64,000 nt of DNA from Akkermansia muciniphila (GTDB lineage Bacteria > Verrucomicrobiota > Verrucomicrobiia > Verrucomicrobiales > Akkermansiaceae), in NCBI GenBank assembly GCA_945888515.1, contig CAMDAD010000004.1, forward strand, positions 62,001 to 126,000, given 5' to 3'. The translations under genes and the position numbers were made by a program. Shown here in pieces: positions 27,588 through 36,228 of the stretch. Under the pieces are notes generated by a model. The model was not told the origin of the DNA. It saw only the letters and a program-made list of their open reading frames with translations, and ran no database searches. Numbering within the stretch: position 1 is the stretch's first letter; each line of letters starts with the position of its first letter.

Positions 27588-28361
27588 ATGAATCGCAGAG
27601 CCGCTCTTCGAATCCTAGCGCCCTCCTTATTGGCGCAGCAAGTGACTGCGCTGGGAGCCGATAAAGCCACGAGCAAAAAAGGCTGGGCGGGTGGCGATCG
27701 CACTGCGCATCAGCTCTTCGGCGCCCATTGGTATTATACCTGGTGGTATGGCGGCAACATCAATGCGGAGATCGAGTTTGTCCCCATGATCAAGAACCGA
27801 AAGGATGTGGAGGGTGGCGACACGATTGCTCGTGTCCGCGCAATGAATGGGATAAAACATCTGTTAGGCTACAATGAACCCGAGCGCGGAGATCAGGGGA
27901 ACCTGACGATCGATGATGCGATCAAGCACTGGCCGAAGCTCCAGGCCATCGCCGAGGCGAAAAATATCCCATTGGGAAGCCCAGCGCCCTCATCCGACGA
28001 CAAAGGCGTCAGATGGCTGGAGGAATTCATGCGCCGTATCAAGAAAGAAAAACTGCGCGTCGATTTCATCGCAGTGCATTGGTATCGCAGCCGGGATGCC
28101 GATGACTTCGAAAATTTTCTCAAAGGCCTAGCAAGGTCACATCGAATGCCCGTCTGGCTGACCGAGTTCAATGGTTGGAGCGGCAGCGAGCGTGACAACT
28201 ATGATTTCCTCAAGCAGGCTCTGCGTTTTCTGGAGCGCGACAAAGCCATCGAACGCTACGCCTACTTCGAGCCCGGCAAAGGCAAGCCGCACAGTCTCTT
28301 CGGAAACGAGGAAGGTGGCCTTTCTCGCATGGGTCAACTCTATCGTGATGCAGGCACCTGA
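27588..28361 (+). CDS. GH128-like (Asl1-type) secreted glycosidase
   Basis: 257 residues. The N-terminus MNRRAALRILAPSLLAQQVTALG is a Tat-like or Sec signal. The body has a TIM-barrel pattern: HWYYTWWYG near residue 46, LLGYNEPERGDQGN with the acid/base Glu, DFIAVHWYRS and VWLTEFNGWSG with a second Glu that would be the nucleophile. This matches Asl1-like/GH128 beta-1,3-glucan hydrolases. Probably exported and acting on glucans, but specificity is inferred from family only. Confidence 0.75.
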   Translation: MNRRAALRILAPSLLAQQVTALGADKATSKKGWAGGDRTAHQLFGAHWYYTWWYGGNINAEIEFVPMIKNRKDVEGGDTIARVRAMNGIKHLLGYNEPERGDQGNLTIDDAIKHWPKLQAIAEAKNIPLGSPAPSSDDKGVRWLEEFMRRIKKEKLRVDFIAVHWYRSRDADDFENFLKGLARSHRMPVWLTEFNGWSGSERDNYDFLKQALRFLERDKAIERYAYFEPGKGKPHSLFGNEEGGLSRMGQLYRDAGT

Positions 28362-28416
28362 TTGAGGCAACGGGATTGGAGCTTGCCAATCCGCCGTGTT
28401 TTTCTACCTTGATTCC

Positions 28417-28941
28417 ATGGCCTCCTCTCAACACCTCAGTGCCGCTGTGCGCGACATTCCTGACTTCCCCAAACCGGGCATTCTCTTCAAGGACATCACC
28501 CCCGTGCTCGCTGATGGTAAATTGTTTCACGACTGCATCACCCTACTCTGTGCGACGGCTGGCGATCAGGTCATCGATAAGGTCGTGGGCATCGATGCCC
28601 GCGGATTCATCTTCGCAGCTGCAGTCGCGGATCGTCTCGGCATCGGCTTCGTGCCCGTGCGCAAGGCGGGGAAATTGCCATGGAAAACTCGCGGGCTTGC
28701 CTATTCGTTAGAGTATGGCGAAAACGTGATCGAACTGCACGAGGATGCGGTGCTGCCTGGAGAGAACATTTTGTTAGTCGATGACTTGCTCGCCACTGGC
28801 GGAACGGCTGCAGCGGCGGCCCAGCTGATTACCTCGCTCGGAGCGCATTTGATCGGCGCTTCATTTTTCATCGAGCTTACCGAATTGCATGGTCGTGAAA
28901 AAATGCCTGACATCCCGATCCACGCGATCTTGCAATACTGA
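28417..28941 (+). CDS. apt: Adenine phosphoribosyltransferase
   Basis: Purine salvage enzyme converting adenine and PRPP to AMP. 174 residues from the ATG at 28417 (MASSQHLSAAVRDIPDFPKPGILFKDITP), the usual length. It has GIDARGFIFAAAVA, RKAGKLPW and the PRPP-binding LLVDDLLATGGTAAAA. A GTG at 28396 would add seven residues but is less likely. Ends 3 bases before the convergent SprT-like gene's stop codon. Confidence 0.94.
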   Translation: MASSQHLSAAVRDIPDFPKPGILFKDITPVLADGKLFHDCITLLCATAGDQVIDKVVGIDARGFIFAAAVADRLGIGFVPVRKAGKLPWKTRGLAYSLEYGENVIELHEDAVLPGENILLVDDLLATGGTAAAAAQLITSLGAHLIGASFFIELTELHGREKMPDIPIHAILQY

Positions 28942-28944
28942 GGC

Positions 28945-29526
28945 TTAGGGCTTTTTTTCCACAAACCGAAAGCGAGCATCGTAGCGACCGCCGCTGTTGA
29001 TTTTGCAGCAAGTCAGACAAGCCAGAGCGCGCTTGATTTTACGCACTCGCTTGATTTCTGCACGACAGTTGGGACAAATGTAGTGATAGCGAATCGTTTG
29101 TGTCCGGCGAGGTAGCGGCAACTGATGGCACACGGACTCGTTTGCGATACCGAGATCGGAACAAGCCTGCCGCCACTCTCTTCCATGGGGTGCGATTTTC
29201 CGCCGGCCCGCGCGCTCATAAGCTATGAGATGAGCGAGTTCATGGCGAAGGGTGCGCTCGGTTTGCTGCGCATCGAGCGAGTCGATTTTCGGATTGAGTT
29301 CGATCAATCGTTGCGGCCACCAAGCGCGACCTGCCGTAGAGCGCATGCGCGGATTCCATACCACTTCCACTTTCTGTGACAGTTCGGTTAATCCAAAAGA
29401 TGCTGCGATTTCTCGGCACCATGCCGTCCTCGTTTCGTCGCGATTCCCCTTATTTAGCGGTATCGATGCCCTTTGCAGAGGCTGGGAAAGCCAAGGAAAT
29501 GCCATCTGCCACGCGCTTTGTCTCAT
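28945..29526 (-). CDS. SprT-like zinc metalloprotease-domain protein
   Basis: About 193 residues from the ATG at 29526 (alternatives at 29544 and 29505). The central HELAHLIAYERAG zinc motif, with a third ligand His in HGREWRQAC, is the SprT/Spartan minigluzincin signature. A C-terminal zinc ribbon (CPNC and CLTCC pairs) follows. Eukaryotic Spartan cleaves DNA-protein crosslinks; bacterial SprT function is poorly known. The start region overlaps sequence upstream of kamA on the other strand, so the two may share a divergent promoter. Confidence 0.8.
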   Translation of the reverse strand: MRQSAWQMAFPWLSQPLQRASIPLNKGNRDETRTAWCREIAASFGLTELSQKVEVVWNPRMRSTAGRAWWPQRLIELNPKIDSLDAQQTERTLRHELAHLIAYERAGRRKIAPHGREWRQACSDLGIANESVCHQLPLPRRTQTIRYHYICPNCRAEIKRVRKIKRALACLTCCKINSGGRYDARFRFVEKKP

Positions 29527-29627
29527 GCAGGGATAGTATAGCATTCAGCCGAAAAATTCGCAACCGAAGCCTGACGCAGCGGAGATTTGACAGAGTTTCA
29601 AACCCGTTTACGTTCGTGCCTACCAGA

Positions 29628-30866
29628 ATGACAGACGAGCAACTCTACGAATCATTGACGGCCTTTCAAAGCAGCGGTCGCAATTTATGGCTGGACGCCA
29701 CCGCAGAGCAATGGAACGACCATCGCTGGCAGCTTAAGAACAGAGTTTCTTCGCTCGCCGCCTTAGAGGAGAAAATGTCACTCACCGCCGAAGAGCGCGC
29801 AGGTGTCTTGTTAGCAGGGAACAAATTGGCGATGTCGATCACACCGCATTTTTTCCAACTGATCGATCGCGATGATCCGAGCTGCCCCATCCGCCGCCAA
29901 GTGATTCCACGCATGGAGGAGGCATGGACTGCGCCGGATGAAATGGCTGACCCTTGTGGCGAAGATAGCCACATGCCCGTTCCGGGACTCGTGCACCGCT
30001 ATCCGGACCGCGTGCTTTTTCTCGTCACCGACCGCTGCGCCTCCTACTGCCGCTACTGCACTCGCTCGCGCGTGGTTTCCGGCGTAGGAGATCAACAACT
30101 GGAGATCCAATGGGAGGCCGCCTTCCGCTATCTCGAACAACATCACGAAGTGCGCGACGTGCTACTTTCCGGCGGCGATCCATTGTTGCTCTCGGATGAC
30201 AAACTGGACCGCATCCTCACGCGCCTGCGCTCGATTCCCCACATCCAGTTTGTTCGTATCGGCTCGCGCATTCCTCTTTTCTTGCCACAGCGCATCACGC
30301 CGGAGCTCTGCGCCATTTTGCAAAAACACCACCCGCTCTTCCTATCCATCCACACCAATCATCCAAAGGAACTCACCACCGAGGTGCGCTTGGGGTTGGA
30401 GCGATTGGCGAATGCCGGAATTCCGTTAGGCAATCAATCCGTTCTCCTGCGCGGCGTGAATGACTCCCCCATCGTCCAGCGCGCGCTAGTGCACAAACTC
30501 CTGATGTGCCGCGTTCGCCCGTATTATCTCTACCAGTGCGACCTGATCAACGGCTCATCACATCTGCGCACGACCGTCGCCACGGGGCTCTCCATCATCG
30601 AGCAACTACGCGGACACACGACCGGTTATGGCATCCCACAGTATGTCATCGATGGCCCAGGCGGGGGCGGGAAAATTCCTCTCAACCCCGAGTATATTCT
30701 CAACCGTCAGCCCGGTCGTGTCATGCTGCGCAATTACGAAAACGAAGTGTTTGAGTATCCCGATCCACCGCAAATCCCTGACAGTGTTTTGTCAGAACTC
30801 TTCCAACAATCCGAACAACCAACCGATACCGAACATGTGGGACATCACGTTTCAGCAACTCTTTGA
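29628..30866 (+). CDS. kamA: Lysine 2,3-aminomutase-family radical SAM protein
   Basis: 412 residues from the ATG at 29628 (MTDEQLYESLTAFQ). It has a radical-SAM CxxxCxxC cluster in CASYCRYCTRSR near residue 140. LLSGGDPLLLSDDKL, RIGSRIPLFLPQRIT and the PLP-binding region GPGGGGKIPLNPEYIL follow. The length is that of KamA (about 415) rather than the shorter EpmB. Lysine 2,3-aminomutase makes beta-lysine, used in osmoprotection or translation-factor modification; the exact substrate is not provable here. Overlaps the next gene by 32 bases. Confidence 0.82.
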   Translation: MTDEQLYESLTAFQSSGRNLWLDATAEQWNDHRWQLKNRVSSLAALEEKMSLTAEERAGVLLAGNKLAMSITPHFFQLIDRDDPSCPIRRQVIPRMEEAWTAPDEMADPCGEDSHMPVPGLVHRYPDRVLFLVTDRCASYCRYCTRSRVVSGVGDQQLEIQWEAAFRYLEQHHEVRDVLLSGGDPLLLSDDKLDRILTRLRSIPHIQFVRIGSRIPLFLPQRITPELCAILQKHHPLFLSIHTNHPKELTTEVRLGLERLANAGIPLGNQSVLLRGVNDSPIVQRALVHKLLMCRVRPYYLYQCDLINGSSHLRTTVATGLSIIEQLRGHTTGYGIPQYVIDGPGGGGKIPLNPEYILNRQPGRVMLRNYENEVFEYPDPPQIPDSVLSELFQQSEQPTDTEHVGHHVSATL

Positions 30867-31338
30867 CCGGTGCCTCAAGCTCCACGCTGAAGGACGCCGC
30901 GATTTCGAGAACTTTTACGAGGCAACCGATCGCGATTTTCTTGCATCGATCGGCTACAAGGAACGCGAGTTCTATGATTTTATCGAGGATCTGAATAACG
31001 AACAAGCCCCCGCCGCCAGCACGGCTCTGCTCGTGGCAGCGGTGCGCCGTGATTATTTTCTCACGATCCAACAAGGACAGCGCTCGGATACCGTTCTCAA
31101 GCGCGATGATCTGCCGACCTTCGGCGACACGCTGGAAGGCATCGCCTATCTACCGCGCATCATCGCAAAGGCCCGTGCCAAGCTGCGCGGCGAGCTGGAT
31201 CCCGACCTGATGTATGGCTGCGGCGGCGACCGCCATTTCCTGCAAACCCACGGAGACAAGCACCTCGCCGATTTCCTGCGCCACACCTGGGCGGCGGGCG
31301 ATGATTTCTTGAAAATCGTCGCCTACGTGAAAAGCTGA
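30835..31338 (+). CDS. DUF5069-family protein
   Basis: 167 residues. The ATG at 30835 (MWDITFQQLFDRCLKLHAEG) lies inside the end of the kamA-like gene. The second half has the LPRIIAKARAKLRGELDPDLMYGCGGDRHFLQTHG core that I recognise as DUF5069, common in Verrucomicrobia and Planctomycetes. Cytosolic, all-helical in appearance; function unknown. The 32-base overlap with kamA makes translational coupling likely. Confidence 0.75.
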   Translation: MWDITFQQLFDRCLKLHAEGRRDFENFYEATDRDFLASIGYKEREFYDFIEDLNNEQAPAASTALLVAAVRRDYFLTIQQGQRSDTVLKRDDLPTFGDTLEGIAYLPRIIAKARAKLRGELDPDLMYGCGGDRHFLQTHGDKHLADFLRHTWAAGDDFLKIVAYVKS

Positions 31339-31356
31339 GCCGCGTTGCTGACCCGC

Positions 31357-32043
31357 TCAGTGCGATGCCCGCGGCTCGATCACCGACTGCAGGGATTTCA
31401 CTTTTTCAAAATCTTTCATCCCTGGTGAAGTCTCCGCACCGCTCGCAATGTCGATCGCGGCAGGGTGCACGGTTGCGATGGCCTCGGCGGCGTTTTGCGG
31501 CGTGATGCCCCCGGCCAGCAATACCGGCATGTGGGGAAAACGCATCATCGCCTCGATCGCCAGAGTCCAGTCAAACGTCGATCCCGTGCCACCGTACACG
31601 CCGGGTGCGGCGGTATCGAGAAGCAACGCATGCGCCGCCTGATAGGCTCCGAGCTGTGCCAAATCATCCTCATCGCGGATGCCGATCGCCTTGATGCAGG
31701 GGATGCCGCGATCTAACAGTTGTTGCAAATCTTCCGGACTCTCATCGCCGTGTAGTTGCGCCGCGTCGATCAAACCTTGCGCATGGAGCTCCGCGATGTA
31801 GTCGATGGCGGCATTGACAAAAACACCCACCCGCAGAATCGATCCACGCACTTCCTTCAGCCATGGTGCTGCGTCATCGGGCGAAATGTAGCGCTTCGAG
31901 AGCGGCCAGAAATTCACCCCCAGCGCCGCCACGCCGCAGTCCACCAATCCCTGCGCATCCGCGGCAGTCGTGACTCCACAAATCTTCAAAGAACAACGGT
32001 GTGTCGAAAAAAACGAGGCGAGCAATGATGAGACTTCGGGCAT
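31357..32043 (-). CDS. trpF: Phosphoribosylanthranilate isomerase
   Basis: Third step of tryptophan synthesis from anthranilate. 228 residues from the ATG at 32043 (MPEVSSLLASFFSTHR). It is a beta/alpha barrel with catalytic Cys in LKICGVTTAADA, GVNFWPLSKRYI, AAQLHGDE, LLLDTAAPGVYGGTGSTFDW and LAGGITPQNAAEAI, with general acid Asp in LLLDTA. No other trp genes are nearby. A GTG or ATG further upstream (32103) would reach into the terminator of the MFS gene. Confidence 0.93.
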   Translation of the reverse strand: MPEVSSLLASFFSTHRCSLKICGVTTAADAQGLVDCGVAALGVNFWPLSKRYISPDDAAPWLKEVRGSILRVGVFVNAAIDYIAELHAQGLIDAAQLHGDESPEDLQQLLDRGIPCIKAIGIRDEDDLAQLGAYQAAHALLLDTAAPGVYGGTGSTFDWTLAIEAMMRFPHMPVLLAGGITPQNAAEAIATVHPAAIDIASGAETSPGMKDFEKVKSLQSVIEPRASH

Positions 32044-32109
32044 GGGAAAGGAGTGCGATACGCTTGCACGAACCGTATCGAATGCAAGCCGGAAAACGAA
32101 CACAAAAAA

Positions 32110-32132
32110 GGGCGACCCGCAAGGGCCGCCCT
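32110..32132 (-). terminator. Intrinsic terminator of MFS transporter gene
   Basis: On the minus strand, GGGCGGCCC and GGGTCGCCC pair (9 bp with one mismatch) around a TTGC loop, directly followed by TTTTTTG. It sits 20 bases beyond the MFS stop. Confidence 0.8.
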
Positions 32133-32151
32133 GAGAGAAAAAGAGAGCAGA

Positions 32152-33774
32152 TTAGGCTTTCGAAGCTTCCTCCACCGTCAGCGGACGGTAGCCACCGATG
32201 GTCTTGAAGTAGAATAACAATAGCAAATAAATAACGGCCATACCGCATGGCAGCAATGCGTCGAAACGAAGTGTTTTGCGACTTCCACTGATTTCTGCAT
32301 CAACCATGGCTTGCTGCTCGGCAGTGCGCTTCCCCTGTTCGACCTCTTTGGCCGCAGCAATTTTCTTGCCATCAAGTGCGACAACTTCGTCAAAGCCTAG
32401 CCATTTGCTCGATTTTTCCGCTTTGTTTGCTTCGAGTATTGCTGTCTGATTGGTTTCGATGAGATGCTCCGAAGTGAATCTGTCTTTTCCATACCCAAGA
32501 CCAGGGCCTCCCAGTTGTCCAACCGACAACATACCAATACCGCCCATGATGGACATAGCTACCGCTCCCGTACGAGGAAAACGGTCACCAACGACGGCGA
32601 GCATGGTTGGCCAGAAGAAAGTTTTTCCAATACTGTAAATGAACATCGCACCAAAAGCAGCGGTAACACCCGTGGCACCCGCAGCAAGATATAAGCCTGC
32701 GATCGCAAACAGAGAACACACAAACAAAATAGCTACAGGCGAAAGTTTCAGCGTGCTTTCAATCCAATGCGAGCAAAAACGCAATCCGAACATCATCGCA
32801 CTGGCAAAGATGAACAAAATTTTGCCCAAGCTTGGTGTCAGAATCGTTCCGTTAATATTTTCAATCCAAGAATCTGTGCCCAATTCCAAAGAACCGAGAA
32901 TACCGTGCGCTAAAAACAAAATGAAGAGCATCCAGTGACCGATCGCAAATTGCGTGATCACGGCCACCCACAGGACAAAGCCTGCTCCCACTGCCATAGA
33001 AATGTAATTCCAAGAAGAACTCACGAAGAAATCCGAACCAGTGAGGCCAGCAAGGATGTTTCCGCCCAATGCATCACGTGTGAACAAGTAGAGTAATAGA
33101 CCGGCCACGCTAGCACCAAGAATACCGACGTCTTTCATCATTTCACCAAGTGAAAACCCTTTGCTTGATGCTTCGGATTTCGGGAAACTTTGACCAAAGA
33201 ACATGAAACCGTAAATCACGGTTGGAATCAAATAAAGCCCAAGCTGCGCTTTCCAGCTCCAGTCGTTTCCAACAACAAGAGTGATCAGTGCGCCAAGAAT
33301 CATACCAGCAGGCCAGCTCGCATGAAGGATATTCAGATAGTGAGTGCGATTGTTAGGAAACAAAGTCGCAACGAGGGGGTTTGCGACAGCCTCCAGAGTG
33401 CCGTTAGCCAACGCAAATATGAATGTGCCAGAGAAAAGCAGCAGGAATGCCGTTTGCTGACCCATTGCAGCAGAAGGCATCAGAGTGACTACTGCCGAAA
33501 GCACGTGTAGGAGAAATGCTGTGATCACTAATTTCCCGTAACCAATCTTATCAACAATGATGCCGCCAATGATGATGCCGAAGCAGAAACCGGAAAATCC
33601 CGCTCCGCCGATCAGGCCGTTTTGCAAATTCGTGAAGCCGAATTCAGCCGCCCATGCTGCGTTGATGCCATTACGTATGGCGAATCCAACACCTGCGGCG
33701 AGAATCGCCATGAATCCCGCCCAAAGCAATCGCTTTGCATTGGGCGCCGTCGTTGTATCTAGTGAGTTACTCAT
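32152..33774 (-). CDS. MFS transporter, probably sugar-proton symporter type
   Basis: 540 residues with at least twelve membrane helices. It starts MSNSLDTTTAPNAKRLLWAGFM, with FAIRNGINAAWAAEFGF in the first helix, GGIIVDKIGYGKLVI as the loop-2/3 MFS signature, and a second half with IYSIGKTFFWPTMLAVVGDRFPRTGA. A hydrophilic insert of about 85 residues lies before the last helix. Similar verrucomicrobial proteins are annotated as sugar MFS permeases; the substrate is not proven. Divergent from the ATP synthase operon across 250 bases carrying two palindromes. Confidence 0.8.
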   Translation of the reverse strand: MSNSLDTTTAPNAKRLLWAGFMAILAAGVGFAIRNGINAAWAAEFGFTNLQNGLIGGAGFSGFCFGIIIGGIIVDKIGYGKLVITAFLLHVLSAVVTLMPSAAMGQQTAFLLLFSGTFIFALANGTLEAVANPLVATLFPNNRTHYLNILHASWPAGMILGALITLVVGNDWSWKAQLGLYLIPTVIYGFMFFGQSFPKSEASSKGFSLGEMMKDVGILGASVAGLLLYLFTRDALGGNILAGLTGSDFFVSSSWNYISMAVGAGFVLWVAVITQFAIGHWMLFILFLAHGILGSLELGTDSWIENINGTILTPSLGKILFIFASAMMFGLRFCSHWIESTLKLSPVAILFVCSLFAIAGLYLAAGATGVTAAFGAMFIYSIGKTFFWPTMLAVVGDRFPRTGAVAMSIMGGIGMLSVGQLGGPGLGYGKDRFTSEHLIETNQTAILEANKAEKSSKWLGFDEVVALDGKKIAAAKEVEQGKRTAEQQAMVDAEISGSRKTLRFDALLPCGMAVIYLLLLFYFKTIGGYRPLTVEEASKA

Positions 33775-33816
33775 GTAGGTTTGTGTGTTATTAATCGGGA
33801 GGGCGCAACATTTATG

Positions 33817-33843
33817 GAATTCTTCTTAGGATGACAAGAATTC
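33817..33843. promoter_or_regulatory. Inverted repeat upstream of MFS gene
   Basis: GAATTCTT (33817-33824) and AAGAATTC (33836-33843) form 8-bp perfect arms with an 11-base spacer, 43 bases upstream of the MFS start. Operator or leader hairpin; not distinguishable by eye. Confidence 0.35.
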
Positions 33844-33945
33844 ATTGTGTCAGAGTCGGGAATTTTGCTGTATTTTCGCAACAACGTGCCTGCCACACTC
33901 AATTCAAAAAACACAAAACCGTTGACGATCAATGACTTATTGCGC

Positions 33946-33963
33946 TTGTGAAATTTTTCACAA
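33946..33963. promoter_or_regulatory. CRP/FNR-type palindrome before ATP synthase operon
   Basis: TTGTGAAA-TT-TTTCACAA is a perfect dyad that contains TGTGA-N6-TCACA (33947-33962), the exact E. coli cAMP-CRP consensus half-sites. It lies 62 bases upstream of the atpB ATG and about 170 bases upstream of the divergent MFS start. A possible atp promoter is TTGTCA (33971) and AATAAA (33993) with a 16-base spacer, which would put the site near -50. Confidence 0.55.
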
Positions 33964-34024
33964 ATAAAACTTGTCAATGTTACGGAAAATTGAATAAACA
34001 TCCGCGCCCGCTACCCATTTCCCG

Positions 34025-34876
34025 ATGCGTAAACTCTTTTTTTCTCTCGCTGCGTTTCTTCTGAGTGCTTCTACGGCCACGGCGGCTGGTGCGCACAAGC
34101 TGCCACTCTATCCTAGCTCACCGTTCGAAGGCACCGCATTGTCTTGGGTCAGCAATTCAATGATCATGGTCTGGATCGCTGCGGGTATCATTGTTCTTTT
34201 TTGTCGTGCAGCCACTTCCAAACTCTCGCTCATCCCTGCCGGCTTTCAGAACTTTGCCGAGTGGCTGATCGAGAGTCTCTATGGATTCTTTTCGAACATT
34301 CTTGGCGAGCACCTTGTCAAAAGGACATTCTGGTTTTTCGGTGCCACGTTTCTTTTGATTTTGATCGTGAACTACCTCGGTCTCTTTCCAGGGGTAGGCA
34401 CCATCACCTTCCTTGACAGCCACGGGCATGTCACCGGCCTGCTGCGCGGTGGAAACGCTGACCTCAACATGACGGGCGCCATGTCGATCACCTTCGCGCT
34501 ATTGTGGTTCTACTGGGCACTCTCGGAGAACGGTGTAAAAAACTTTTTTGCCCACATTTTTGCGCCCAAAGGCACATTCCACGGCTTCATGAAGCTCGGT
34601 ATGGTCTTGATCTTTTTCATGGTCGGTATTCTGGAGGTGGTTTCTATCTTTATCCGCCCCGTGGCTCTCTCGTTCCGTCTCTACGGAAACATCTACGGTG
34701 GCGAGCAAACTCTCGAAGGCTTGATGGCCCTCGTGCCGGAATCGATCGCCTTCCTTCCCGCTCTCCCCTTTTACTTTGTCGAGCTACTCGTAGGACTTCT
34801 TCAAGCTCTCGTCTTCACTCTTCTCAGCGCTGTCTTCCTCAAGCTCATCTGTGAGCACTCGGAGGAGCACCATTGA
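34025..34876 (+). CDS. atpB: F-type ATP synthase subunit a
   Basis: Membrane Fo subunit forming the proton half-channels. 283 residues: a signal-peptide-like N-terminus (MRKLFFSLAAFLLSASTATAA), then five or six helices. The essential arginine lies in RPVALSFRLYGNIYGGE, followed by LPFYFVELLVGLLQALVFTLLSAVFL. First gene of a complete operon atpBEFHAGDC; no atpI precedes it. Longer than the roughly 270-residue enteric protein mainly because of the N-terminal extension. Confidence 0.95.
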   Translation: MRKLFFSLAAFLLSASTATAAGAHKLPLYPSSPFEGTALSWVSNSMIMVWIAAGIIVLFCRAATSKLSLIPAGFQNFAEWLIESLYGFFSNILGEHLVKRTFWFFGATFLLILIVNYLGLFPGVGTITFLDSHGHVTGLLRGGNADLNMTGAMSITFALLWFYWALSENGVKNFFAHIFAPKGTFHGFMKLGMVLIFFMVGILEVVSIFIRPVALSFRLYGNIYGGEQTLEGLMALVPESIAFLPALPFYFVELLVGLLQALVFTLLSAVFLKLICEHSEEHH

Positions 34877-34955
34877 TCCCTTTTGGCATCGGACCATGGC
34901 GTGGCTGTGGGGGTGTCGAGAACAAACAACCAAATAACTAACATATACTACCATT

Positions 34956-35150
34956 ATGGGAACTAAAGCATTCGCAGTAGCACTCGCAGCTCTGGCTGGC
35001 GGCATCGGCATCGGCATCCTCGGCTCCAAAGCCGCTGAAGCTACCGGTCGTAATCCAGGAGCCGCCACACCGATCCTCGTGGTCTCGATTATTTTGGCAG
35101 CTCTGATTGAAGGTATCTTCATTCTCTCCGCATTCGCTGTCAGCTTCTAA
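34956..35150 (+). CDS. atpE: F-type ATP synthase subunit c
   Basis: Rotor-ring proteolipid. Only 64 residues, short for the family (usually 70-85). Two helices surround a polar loop reading ATGRNP (RQP in most). The first has the GGIGIGIL glycine repeat; the second carries the ion-binding Glu in AALIEGIF. The Gln and Ser that mark sodium-binding rings are absent (Ile at the Gln position, Gly after the Glu), so I read it as proton-type. No Shine-Dalgarno. Confidence 0.94.
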   Translation: MGTKAFAVALAALAGGIGIGILGSKAAEATGRNPGAATPILVVSIILAALIEGIFILSAFAVSF

Positions 35151-35235
35151 TCCAAATTGGCTCGGTGATCCGAGCCAATGGGTGTCGTCCCCGTGGCGAC
35201 ACCCCTATCCTTTTCCTTAACCAATTCTTCCACTC

Positions 35236-35784
35236 ATGTTCGCAATCCTCGCCGAGACCGCCACCGCCGGAACTGAAGCTGCCAAATCAGGCCTACTGGA
35301 GACCTTTGGTGTCTCATGGCCATTTTTTATCGCTCAGTTGATCAATTTCATCATCGTTCTTTTTGTTCTCAAAAAGTTCGCCTTCGGCCCGATCCAGCAA
35401 ATTTTGGAACAACGCAAGCAGCGCATCGCTGATGGCGAAGCGAAACTGAAGCAAATTGAGAAGCAACTCGCCGAATCCGCTCAGCACACCGCTGAAGTAA
35501 TCGCCAAAGCCAATGCCGATGCGAAGCGCATGATCGAGGAAGCCAAGGCCAGCGCCTCTTCGCTGACCGAACAAAAAGCTCAGGAAGCCATCGCTACCGC
35601 GCAGAGCATCATCGCCAAAGCCGAAGCCGCAGCCCAAGCTGAGCGTGCGCAAATCGAAGCCGACCTCAAGCGCGAATTCGGTCGCTTGGTTGCCACCACC
35701 GCTCAGCAAGCCACCGGCGGGAAACTCACATCCGATCAACAGCGCGCTATCAACGAGGAGTCCATTGCCCGCGTTCAAGCCTAA
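35236..35784 (+). CDS. atpF: F-type ATP synthase subunit b
   Basis: Peripheral-stalk subunit. 182 residues with an N-terminal membrane helix (PFFIAQLINFIIVLFVLKKF, about 30-50). A long charged, Ala-rich coiled coil follows (EQRKQRIADGEAKLKQIEKQ and onward). It dimerises and links subunit a to the F1 head through delta. Start ATG at 35236 follows an 85-base gap with a G/C-rich inverted segment (GGTGTCG and CGACACC) that could be a small hairpin. Confidence 0.92.
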   Translation: MFAILAETATAGTEAAKSGLLETFGVSWPFFIAQLINFIIVLFVLKKFAFGPIQQILEQRKQRIADGEAKLKQIEKQLAESAQHTAEVIAKANADAKRMIEEAKASASSLTEQKAQEAIATAQSIIAKAEAAAQAERAQIEADLKREFGRLVATTAQQATGGKLTSDQQRAINEESIARVQA

Positions 35785-35798
35785 CCTTTTCTTGATCC

Positions 35799-36191
35799 AT
35801 GAAAGTTTCCAAAGTCGCCAAAACATCAGCCAATCGCATCTTTCGCTTGTGCATGGTCACTGGCACTCTCAATGAGAACCTGATGCGCAGTGCGATCCAG
35901 AAATTGGTCGCTACCAAACCGCGCGACTACCAAGCCATCCTCGTTTCACTGAAACGTTTAGTGCGCTTGGAAATGGAACGCAAACAAGTCACCATCGAAA
36001 GCGCCAATGCGCTTGACCTTGAAGAGCGTGGTCGCGCGGCCGATTTTGTCATCTCCCAGTATGGCAAGGACCTCACATTCAGCTACAAAGTTACCCCCGA
36101 ACTCCTCGGCGGCCTGCGCATCCAAGTCGGCAACGACGTGCTCGATGGCTCCGTCCAAGGTCGTATTCACCGCCTCGCCAAAGCATTCTAA
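35799..36191 (+). CDS. atpH: F-type ATP synthase subunit delta, short form
   Basis: 130 residues instead of the usual 175-185. The C-terminal part is typical (VTPELLGGLRIQVGNDVLDGSVQGRIHRL), but the N-terminal six-helix domain that binds the alpha-subunit tips is reduced to about 70 residues. No in-frame upstream start joins it to atpF, whose stop is 14 bases before. Either a lineage-specific compact delta or an N-terminal loss. The operon position confirms identity. Confidence 0.88.
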   Translation: MKVSKVAKTSANRIFRLCMVTGTLNENLMRSAIQKLVATKPRDYQAILVSLKRLVRLEMERKQVTIESANALDLEERGRAADFVISQYGKDLTFSYKVTPELLGGLRIQVGNDVLDGSVQGRIHRLAKAF

Positions 36192-36201
36192 CGAGAACAT
36201 C

Positions 36202-36228
36202 ACTTCCCACTTCTAACTTCCACTTATT
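36202..36228 (+). repeat. 7-bp degenerate tandem repeat before atpA
   Basis: Units ACTTCCC, ACTTCTA, ACTTCC (6 bases) and ACTTATT run straight into the atpA ATG. They take the place where a Shine-Dalgarno would sit. Confidence 0.6.

Noticed and set aside
33971-33998. TTGTCA / AATAAA as a definite sigma-70 promoter for atpB
   Set aside because: Spacing fits but both hexamers are poor matches and promoter consensus for this phylum is uncertain; kept only as a note.
35161-35200. Terminator after atpE
   Set aside because: There is a small GGTGTCG/CGACACC hairpin, but no T-run, and the operon continues with atpF; more likely a processing or stability element.
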